This document shows positions 32,917-38,191 of a stretch of 38,191 bases of DNA, one piece after another. Positions within the stretch are counted from its first letter, which is position 1. Every line of letters starts with the position of its first letter. The position numbers were made by a program, and so were the translations under genes. A model generated the notes under the pieces. That model ran no database searches. It saw nothing but the letters and a program-made list of their open reading frames with translations, and was not told where the DNA came from. The DNA comes from Alangreenwoodia sp964438605. GTDB lineage: Bacteria > Bacillota > Clostridia > Peptostreptococcales > Anaerovoracaceae. The stretch covers positions 1 to 38,191 of the forward strand of contig CAYTKT010000016.1 of the NCBI GenBank assembly GCA_964438605.1. The letters run 5' to 3'.

Positions 32917-33489
32917 ATGGGGTATCAAGTTCCGGCAGGAATTTCCAACAAACATGTACATTTATCTGAGGCTGATTTTAAGGCGCTTTTCGGGGAAAAT
33001 GCTGAAATGAGCCATTTTAAGGATCTTTCTCAGCCGGGTCAGTTCGCGACGAATGAAAAAGTGGATATTGTAGGACCTCGTGGAACGCTGTCAGGCATCA
33101 GAATCCTGGGCCCTTACAGAAAACAGACTCAGGTGGAGCTGTCCGAGACTGACTGCTATGCGATCGGTATTGAAATTACGCTCAGAGAATCCGGCAAACT
33201 GGCAGGAACTCCGGGCTGCAAGCTCGTAGGCCCTGCAGGTGAAGTTGAGCTTCAGGAAGGAACGATTGTAGCTCAAAGGCACGTTCATCTTTCCCCGTCT
33301 CAGGCAGAGGAAGCCGGTGTGAAGGATGGTGATATTGTAAGCGTTAGATTTGACGGTCCGAGGGCACTTACTTTTGACAATGTACTCGTGAGGGCGGGCG
33401 TGACGCACGAGCGCGATATGCACCTCGATACTGACGAGGCGAATGCTGCAGGCTTGAAGAACGGACAGCTGGGTGAGATCATTAAATAA
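32917..33489 (+). CDS. pduL: Phosphate propanoyltransferase (PduL-type phosphotransacylase)
   Basis: A 190-residue protein of the PduL family, which interconverts acyl-CoA plus phosphate with acyl-phosphate plus CoA. Two copies of the zinc-binding H-x-H motif are visible, NKHVHLS (His13, His15) and QRHVHLS (His122, His124), together with DIVGPRGTLSGIRILGPYRK and a late HERDMHLDTDEANAAGL. There is no N-terminal encapsulation peptide and no microcompartment shell gene nearby, so it is probably a cytosolic replacement for Pta, working with acetate kinase. I choose ATG 32917, preceded by AAGGAGG; the frame is open 34 codons further upstream without a good start. Confidence 0.92.
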   Translation: MGYQVPAGISNKHVHLSEADFKALFGENAEMSHFKDLSQPGQFATNEKVDIVGPRGTLSGIRILGPYRKQTQVELSETDCYAIGIEITLRESGKLAGTPGCKLVGPAGEVELQEGTIVAQRHVHLSPSQAEEAGVKDGDIVSVRFDGPRALTFDNVLVRAGVTHERDMHLDTDEANAAGLKNGQLGEIIK

Positions 33490-33596
33490 GAAGATCCGTT
33501 TGGCTAAGCCAATTTATGGATTATATTCGTATACATAGCAAGACCGGCGACGCCGAAAATGTGAGATGTTGCGGATAGGAAGGAAAGAGGATCAGA

Positions 33597-34241
33597 GTGG
33601 AAGAATTAAGCAAGGTAATAGAATATACTAACGTAAAGAAAACGGCGACCACCGGCGACGTCAGAAGTCTGTGCAGGCAGGCTATGATCAATAATTATCG
33701 CGGCGTCTGTGTCAATTCGGCGTTTGTAAGGTTCTGCATGGAAGAACTGAGAAACAACCGGGATGTTAAGATTATTTCCACGGCGGGTTTTCCTGGCGGC
33801 GGCGGTTCTTTTCGCGCAAAGATTTTTGAGGCGATCTCAGCGGCAGAGGAAGGCGCGAAAGAGATCGATTTTATGATTAATATCGGTTTTCTGAAGGAAC
33901 GAAAAGACAAGGAGATTCGCGAGGAGATCAAGCATGTGGTTCGTAATACGAAGGGGCTGGCGGAATGTAAGATTATTATTGAGGCTCCGATTCTGACGCA
34001 GGAGGAGATCGTGAGGGTTTCTACGATAGCGGCAGAGGAGGGCGCGGAGTATATTAAGACAGCCTCCGGGTTTGAAGGGCCGACGACGCCTGATATGGTC
34101 AAGCTGATTCGCAAGGCGGTGGGCAAGCAGTGTAAGATTAAGGCTGCCGGCGGTATCCGCGACGTTGAAACGGTCAAGGAGATGCTTCGAGCGGGTGCGG
34201 ATACGATTGGAACGAGCACTCTGATCAAATTTGAGGAGTAA
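33597..34241 (+). CDS. deoC: Deoxyribose-phosphate aldolase, divergent
   Basis: A 214-residue class I aldolase cleaving 2-deoxyribose-5-phosphate to acetaldehyde and glyceraldehyde-3-phosphate. The active-site residues are present: Lys154 for the Schiff base (AEYIKTASGF), Asp91 (EIDFMINIG) and Lys182 (IKAAGGIRD). Some segments differ from common DeoC: IEYTNVKKTAT instead of the usual IDHTLLKP-like start and GFPGGGGSFRAK instead of GFPLG, so it may belong to a separate branch. The start is GTG at 33597 with AGAGGA upstream. It ends the housekeeping run and is followed by a strong terminator. Together with pduL the acetaldehyde could be carried to acetyl-phosphate, if an aldehyde dehydrogenase exists elsewhere. 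Confidence 0.9.
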   Translation: MEELSKVIEYTNVKKTATTGDVRSLCRQAMINNYRGVCVNSAFVRFCMEELRNNRDVKIISTAGFPGGGGSFRAKIFEAISAAEEGAKEIDFMINIGFLKERKDKEIREEIKHVVRNTKGLAECKIIIEAPILTQEEIVRVSTIAAEEGAEYIKTASGFEGPTTPDMVKLIRKAVGKQCKIKAAGGIRDVETVKEMLRAGADTIGTSTLIKFEE

Positions 34242-34283
34242 TTTTAGAATTCAATCAGATTAAAATTGGTTGGAATTAATCAG

Positions 34284-34337
34284 AAAAAAAGACATGGTGT
34301 GGTTCGTTTCATGCGGATTTGGCACCGTGTCTTTTTT
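34284..34337 (+). terminator. Intrinsic terminator after deoC
   Basis: GACATGGTGT (34291-34300) pairs with GCACCGTGTC (34322-34331), ten pairs with two G-U, followed by TTTTTT and preceded by seven A, so it can work in both directions. The stretch 34338-34531 that follows holds no supported gene. Confidence 0.85.
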
Positions 34338-34531
34338 GATGATGAAGGCGGGGTAAGGGAGTTAATGTATGGAGAAGGGGAAGTAAAAAGGGAAGGTGCA
34401 GCGGGGAAAGCACAGATAGCCGGTGGAACAGCAGACGCAGGGATAAATCTTAATGCCGGTGTAGGGACTATGCTGATGATGAACCGATGGGGAGGGGAAA
34501 GTCAGTGTGGGAGAAAAGAAAAAGAACAAAT

Positions 34532-34561
34532 AAAAAAACTGTGATATATGATCACAGTTTT
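34532..34561 (-). terminator. Terminator of the tRNA operon
   Basis: AAAACTGTGAT (34535-34545) pairs perfectly with ATCACAGTTTT (34551-34561) around a 5-nt loop. On the minus strand it is followed by a T-run (complement of 34532-34538). Confidence 0.9.
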
Positions 34562-34565
34562 AGAT

Positions 34566-34640
<75 letters not shown>

Positions 34641-34753
34641 ATTTGCAAAATTGATAACACTCTATATCAAAAGAAAGGAGGAGATATAGAAGGTATGGAT
34701 ACGGAATACGACTGATTTCTGAAATCAGAAACCGGTCTGATCTCTTAATTAAA

Positions 34754-34828
34754 TGGCGGGGGTAGTAGGATTCGAACCTACGCATGACGGAATCAGAATC
34801 CGTTGCCTTACCACTTGGCGATACCCCT
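34754..34828 (-). tRNA. tRNA-Gln(CTG)
   Basis: Anticodon stem ACGGA/TCCGT, loop TTCTGAT (anticodon CTG), T arm GTAGG/CCTAC, encoded CCA. The first acceptor pair is an A-C mismatch (A1, C72); tRNA-Gln commonly has a weak first pair. A 113-bp spacer with a CTGATTTC/GAAATCAG hairpin separates it from tRNA-Cys. Confidence 0.95.
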
Positions 34829-34851
34829 GCGTCTGCTGCCTAAAGAAAAGA

Positions 34852-34928
34852 TGGGGTGGATGGTGAGATTCGAACTCACGTATACAGGAGCCACAACCCT
34901 GGGTCTTAACCACTTGACGACACCCACC
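34852..34928 (-). tRNA. tRNA-His(GTG)
   Basis: Anticodon stem CAGGG/TCCTG, loop TTGTGGC (anticodon GTG), acceptor GTGGGTG/CATCCAC. The extra G at -1 that marks tRNA-His is present and pairs with C73. CCA is encoded. Confidence 0.97.
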
Positions 34929-34958
34929 ATATCAATTTATTAAGACAGATTAAAAAAT

Positions 34959-35035
34959 TGGCGATCCGGAACGGGCTCGAACCGTCGACCTCCAGCGTGA
35001 CAGGCTGGCATTCTAACCAACTGAACTACCGGACC
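34959..35035 (-). tRNA. tRNA-Asp(GTC)
   Basis: Acceptor GGTCCGG/CCGGATC, anticodon stem CCAGC/GCTGG, loop CTGTCAC (anticodon GTC), discriminator G and encoded CCA. Confidence 0.97.
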
Positions 35036-35084
35036 GCATAATTTTTTAAGATCACCGGTGATGAATGAAATCACTGATGAAAGA

Positions 35085-35160
35085 TGGTGGGCGTTATAGG
35101 GCTCGAACCTATGACATCCTGCTTGTAAGGCAGACGCTCTCCCAGCTGAGCTAAACGCCC
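35085..35160 (-). tRNA. tRNA-Val(TAC)
   Basis: Acceptor GGGCGTT/AACGCCC, anticodon stem TCTGC/GCAGG, loop CTTACAA (anticodon TAC), discriminator A, encoded CCA. Confidence 0.97.
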
Positions 35161-35165
35161 ACGAT

Positions 35166-35242
35166 TGGTAGCGGGAATAGGGATCGAACCTACGACCTTC
35201 CGGGTATGAACCGGACGCTCTAGCCACCTGAGCTATCCCGCC
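35166..35242 (-). tRNA. tRNA-Met(CAT), elongator type
   Basis: Acceptor GGCGGGA/TCCCGCT with G1-U72, anticodon stem TCCGG/CCGGA, loop TTCATAC (anticodon CAT), encoded CCA. The overall sequence resembles elongator tRNA-Met rather than the initiator, which would have a C1-A72 mismatch and three G-C pairs in the anticodon stem. First tRNA of the operon. Confidence 0.93.
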
Positions 35243-35286
35243 GCACTGACGATCGCGAAGAACGATAAATCAACGCGTCGTATTTC

Positions 35287-35315
35287 ATAATAACACCCCG
35301 CAACCTTTGTGTCAA
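35287..35315 (-). promoter_or_regulatory. Promoter of the tRNA operon
   Basis: On the minus strand: perfect TTGACA (35315-35310), 17-bp spacer and TATTAT (35292-35287). The spacer ends in a GC-rich stretch. The start would be near 35280, about 38 bases before tRNA-Met. Confidence 0.9.
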
Positions 35316-35663
35316 CAATTTTTTAGAGATCAGCATTTTTTATTGATTTCTGACTGAATTCAACAGTCAGACAACTGCTCTGAAAAAAACAGTGCGACTG
35401 AACTCTTTTGAAGACAGTGGCTCAAAAGTGAACACTCGATTATAATACATCGGCGGAAATAAAAATGCAACCATTTTTTTTTGTTTTTTGAAAGAAATAT
35501 CGCCTTTCGTGATTTTTCGGAAATGGAGGAGGAATAAGGGATTGCAAGTGAAAAAAGGTGGAAAATGAAGACGCCAGGATATATAATAAACATTAAATGT
35601 GCGTTATATGTGCGTTTTTCAACGAGAGATACGCGTTTTCGCAATAAGTTCAAAAAACGGCGT
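35316..35663. other. Intergenic region without a gene
   Basis: AT-rich DNA between the divergent tRNA operon and the AAA ATPase gene. A CTGACTG/CAGTCAG hairpin (35350-35370) and scattered ACTG/CAGT repeats to about 35410 are present. No supported coding frame or recognised RNA. Confidence 0.5.
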
Positions 35664-35693
35664 TTGCAGCCGGTGCAGACGATGAGATAAAAT
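35664..35693 (+). promoter_or_regulatory. Possible promoter of the AAA ATPase gene
   Basis: TTGCAG (35664-35669), 18-bp spacer, TAAAAT (35688-35693), with the ribosome binding site GGGAGG shortly after at 35705-35710. Confidence 0.45.
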
Positions 35694-35719
35694 TCAAATA
35701 CAATGGGAGGAATTAAAAA

Positions 35720-36550
35720 ATGTTAAATGGATTCAGCGGAAGTTCGAATTACGTCGCTTCAGATGATCTGATGAATTCGGTAAATGTCGCCATGGCGCTG
35801 AAGAAGCCGCTACTCGTAAAGGGTGAGCCGGGAACGGGCAAGACGATGCTTGCGGAGTCGATTGCGCAAGCTCTCGATATGGAACTGATTATCTGGAATA
35901 TCAAGTCGACAACAAAGGCGCAGGACGGTCTGTATGTGTATGATACGGTTCAGCGTCTCTATGACAGCCAGTTCGGCGAGGCGAATGTAGGCGATATTTC
36001 GAAATATATCAAGCTCGGCAAGATGGGCGAGGCTTTCAAGTCGGACAGACAGGTGGTTTTATTGATCGACGAGATTGATAAGGCAGATTTAGAGTTTCCA
36101 AACGACCTTCTTTGGGAGCTGGACAAGATGGAGTTTTATATTAACGAAACAAAGGAAACGGTAAAGGCGAAGCATCGTCCGATCGTTATTATTACGTCAA
36201 ATGCGGAAAAAGAGCTGCCGGACGCGTTTCTTAGAAGGTGTATTTTCCATTATATTGAATTTCCTACGGCGTCGAAAATGCGCGAAATCGTCGATGTGCA
36301 TTACAAAGATCTCGATAAGAAGCTGATTGATAAGGCAATGGAAGCGTTTTACTGGATTCGCTCGATGAACGAGATTCAAAAGAAGCCGAGTACGTCGGAA
36401 TTGCTGGACTGGCTCCAGGCGCTGACACTGGGCGGGGTCGATCCGGACGAAATCAACCGGAATTTTCCGTTCATCGGGACACTGTTGAAAAAGAATCAGG
36501 ATATCGACACGTTCGAGTCCTATCAGAAGGGAAGAAATCGTTTCAGATAG
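35720..36550 (+). CDS. MoxR-type AAA+ ATPase
   Basis: A 276-residue AAA+ ATPase of the MoxR/CoxD-like group. Walker A GEPGTGKT is at 35-42, Walker B is VVLLIDEIDKAD (about 112-123), sensor 1 is IVIITSNAEKELPDAFLRRC with the arginine finger, and the C-terminal lid contains KPSTSELLDWLQALTLGG. MoxR ATPases act as chaperones, often inserting metals or activating enzymes, always with a VWA partner. That partner is the next gene, 138 bp downstream. The client enzyme is not in the window. ATG 35720 follows GGGAGG. Confidence 0.92.
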   Translation: MLNGFSGSSNYVASDDLMNSVNVAMALKKPLLVKGEPGTGKTMLAESIAQALDMELIIWNIKSTTKAQDGLYVYDTVQRLYDSQFGEANVGDISKYIKLGKMGEAFKSDRQVVLLIDEIDKADLEFPNDLLWELDKMEFYINETKETVKAKHRPIVIITSNAEKELPDAFLRRCIFHYIEFPTASKMREIVDVHYKDLDKKLIDKAMEAFYWIRSMNEIQKKPSTSELLDWLQALTLGGVDPDEINRNFPFIGTLLKKNQDIDTFESYQKGRNRFR

Positions 36551-36688
36551 CTCAGAAAACTGTCGGCAGTGTGATGGGGATGACGATGACAGATTGAGAA
36601 TGAGTGAAAATAACCCATAAAGGGCAAAAACGAATTAGAAGTGATTGAAACGAGTCGGAGGTATTGCCGGCAAAAAGGGAATGAGATC

Positions 36689-37888
36689 ATGTTTATTAAT
36701 TTTTTCTATCTGCTGAGAGAGCGCGGTCTTCAGGTTTCGCTGAATGAATGGATGGCGCTGATGGAAGCGCTGGATCAGGGGCTTGCGCAGTCGAGTCTGA
36801 CGTCTTTTTATTATCTGTGCCGTGCGGTGCTCATCAAAAGTGAGACTGATTATGATAAGTTTGACCTGGCTTTCGCGGAGTTTTTCAAGGGCGTAGAGCA
36901 CGTGGAAGAGATTCCGCAGCAGGTCTGGGACTGGCTGGAAAATGAATATAAAATTCCGGCGCGGGCTTTGGAGGCAGCGATACAGAATCTTAAGGCTCAC
37001 GATTTTGACGAATTGCAGAAGATGTTGGAAGAACGTCTGAAGCAGCAAAAGGAGGAACATCACGGCGGCGGCTTTTGGATTGGCACGGGAGGCACATCGC
37101 CGTTTGGACATGGCGGGTATAATCCCGCGGGCATCAGAATCGGTGGACAGGGTGTTCACAAGTCGGCTGTTCAAGTGGCCGGAGAGCGTAATTTCCAGGA
37201 TTTTCGAGAGGATAATATTCTCGATATCAGGAGTTTTCAGATGGCTTTCCGAAAGCTGCGCCAGTTTTCGTCGAAGAACGACGGGCCGCGCACGGAGCTT
37301 GACATCGATCAGACGATCAAGGAAACGTGCGATAATGCCGGAAATCTGAAACTCGTCTTTGACCGGCCGCGGAAGAATACGGTAAAAGTGCTGCTGCTGT
37401 TTGATTCCGGCGGGTCTATGTGGCGTTACAGCGAGCTTTGCAGTCAGCTGTTTCAGGCGGCTCATAAGTCAAATCATTTTAAGGATTTAAAAGTATATTA
37501 TTTCCATAATTGTATGTATCAAAATATGTTTACCGATCCGAGCTGCGGCAGAAAGTTTGCGGTTGACACGATGAGGATTCTTAATAATATCGATGGGGAA
37601 TATAAAGTAATCGTCGTGGGAGATGCAGCGATGTCGCCAACGGAACTGCTCGACCGCGGCGGAGCGTGTTATCGTTACGATTTTAATAAGGAGCCGGGGC
37701 TTGAGTGGATTCGACGGATTAAGAAACATTACGATCATATGGTGTGGCTTAATCCGATTGCGGAGCGTTTTTGGCCGGTTACGCGTGGGAATGCGACGAT
37801 TGAAATGGTAAAGGAGGAAGTCCCGATGTTCGAGCTGTCACTTGGCGGGCTTGACGCAGCGATTAAGAAGCTGTTGGTAAACAGGTGA
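36689..37888 (+). CDS. VWA domain protein, CoxE-like partner of the MoxR ATPase
   Basis: About 399 residues. The N-terminal helical part begins FINFFYLLRERGLQVSLNEW, typical of VWA/CoxE-like proteins that pair with MoxR ATPases. A Gly/His-rich linker (about 125-165) follows. The C-terminal von Willebrand A domain has the metal-binding MIDAS motif DSGGSM (Asp239) in VKVLLLFDSGGSMWRYSEL; the later threonine and aspartate may be PTELL and VVGDAAMSP. It is cytoplasmic. ATG 36689 is chosen because AAGGGA lies about ten bases upstream and the protein then begins at the conserved helix; the frame is open 16 codons further upstream. A long perfect palindrome follows the stop. Confidence 0.88.
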   Translation: MFINFFYLLRERGLQVSLNEWMALMEALDQGLAQSSLTSFYYLCRAVLIKSETDYDKFDLAFAEFFKGVEHVEEIPQQVWDWLENEYKIPARALEAAIQNLKAHDFDELQKMLEERLKQQKEEHHGGGFWIGTGGTSPFGHGGYNPAGIRIGGQGVHKSAVQVAGERNFQDFREDNILDIRSFQMAFRKLRQFSSKNDGPRTELDIDQTIKETCDNAGNLKLVFDRPRKNTVKVLLLFDSGGSMWRYSELCSQLFQAAHKSNHFKDLKVYYFHNCMYQNMFTDPSCGRKFAVDTMRILNNIDGEYKVIVVGDAAMSPTELLDRGGACYRYDFNKEPGLEWIRRIKKHYDHMVWLNPIAERFWPVTRGNATIEMVKEEVPMFELSLGGLDAAIKKLLVNR

Positions 37889-37893
37889 TAATT

Positions 37894-38191
37894 TTGCTTG
37901 ATTATGTGAAATGTTGGGGATTTGAGGACGAAAGGCGGGGATGCAGGGTGCCGGCAGCGGCACCCTGCATCCCCGCAGACGTAAAAGAGAACGAAATGCA
38001 GACGGTCGAGGGAACCGTTATTCAGAAGGTGAACCGCGAGGTGATTTTGGAAGAAGCTGTGGCGAAGGCGCGGAATCTCTTTGGATTTAAATTTAAACCG
38101 GATGTCGGGAAATTACCGTCATTCGGTTTTTTGTTGTGTCAACCATTTTTGAAAATGTCTCAAAAATTTTCAAACATCAGCACCGTATTGT
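37894..38191 (+). CDS. Partial open frame running off the window end
   Basis: From TTG 37894 the frame is open for at least 99 codons to the last base. AGGTGA at 37883-37888 could serve as ribosome binding site. The first 30 codons cross the long palindrome, the middle (VIQKVNREVILEEAVAKARNLFG) looks protein-like, and an intrinsic terminator lies inside the frame. That argues that the whole is not one real gene. I do not recognise it. Confidence 0.2.
   Translation, partial: MLDYVKCWGFEDERRGCRVPAAAPCIPADVKENEMQTVEGTVIQKVNREVILEEAVAKARNLFGFKFKPDVGKLPSFGFLLCQPFLKMSQKFSNISTVL
37935..37976. repeat. Perfect 19-bp inverted repeat with 4-nt loop
   Basis: Bases 37935-37953 and 37958-37976 are exact reverse complements around GCAG. 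GC-rich and without a T-run. It lies 46 bp after the VWA stop. In form it resembles the element at 351-398, but the sequence is different. Confidence 0.8.
38097..38132 (+). terminator. Intrinsic terminator at the right edge
   Basis: ACCGGATGTCGG (38097-38108) pairs with CCGTCATTCGGT (38116-38127) with one mismatch and one G-U pair, followed by TTTTTT. It probably ends the AAA ATPase and VWA transcript. Confidence 0.7.

Noticed and set aside
32917..33489. Bacterial microcompartment locus around PduL
   Set aside because: No shell proteins, encapsulation peptide or signature enzymes in the window.
34266..34544. 92-codon frame after deoC
   Set aside because: It runs through the deoC terminator hairpin and has no ribosome binding site or recognisable motif.
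36635..37465. 276-codon frame antisense to the VWA gene
   Set aside because: Shadow of the VWA codon pattern, no start signals; Arg/Leu-rich composition typical of antisense frames.

Overview
The window looks like chromosome from an anaerobic, Gram-positive bacterium of the class Clostridia. The evidence is the tig-clpP-clpX-lon-engB gene order, strong AGGAGG ribosome binding sites, a PduL-type phosphotransacylase, a short Fur-like repressor, a DUF5688 protein and several proteins with SLH (S-layer homology) cell-wall anchors. I cannot name the genus from sequence alone. There is no rRNA, CRISPR array, complete insertion sequence or recognisable prophage.

Layout. 1-1300 is a ragged region: a decayed cysteine-cluster gene, a tRNA-Gly(CCC), and a small protein consisting of a serine-recombinase DNA-binding domain without the catalytic domain, preceded by a near-perfect palindrome. 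1598-4246 (minus) encodes a secreted 882-residue SLH protein. 4247-5353 lacks genes but holds a minus-strand terminator, a strong plus-strand promoter driving a compact structured RNA of about 95 nt, and an operator-like array in front of a short Fur-like gene. 5770-18143 reads as one transcription unit: a DUF5688 protein, then two giant secreted SLH proteins (2259 and about 1257 residues) joined by ATGA overlaps, followed by an in-frame tandem-repeat tail after the last stop codon and a terminator. 18183-20211 is a VanR/VanS-like two-component system. 20296-23684 carries a radical SAM protein with an unusual repeat insertion, an orphan amino-acid-binding lipoprotein and uridine phosphorylase. 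23685-24424 is degenerate. 24425-34241 is a housekeeping run: CYTH phosphatase, trigger factor, ClpP, ClpX, Lon, EngB, DUF1232, hypoxanthine phosphoribosyltransferase, PduL and DeoC. 34532-35315 is a minus-strand operon of six tRNAs (Met, Val, Asp, His, Gln, Cys) with a near-consensus promoter. 35664-37888 is a MoxR-type AAA ATPase and VWA protein pair.

How the genes work together. Trigger factor, ClpXP and Lon form a protein folding and quality-control block. Uridine phosphorylase, Hpt, DeoC and PduL could together salvage bases and turn the sugar part of nucleosides into acetyl-phosphate, although the last link is inference. The three SLH proteins are cell-surface, beta-helix and Ig-like stalk proteins probably involved in adhesion or envelope architecture. 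The VanRS-like pair directly after them could sense the envelope, which is also inference.

Most notable unexplained signals: the unidentified 95-nt RNA at about 4600-4693; the codon-phased repeat tail after the SLH stop codon at 17750; ten Cna_B-like domains that lack the expected isopeptide lysine; the CTAACC/GGTTAG operator array at the short Fur gene; the catalytic-domain-less recombinase protein with a two-base-centred palindrome; and a repeat insertion inside a conserved radical SAM enzyme.
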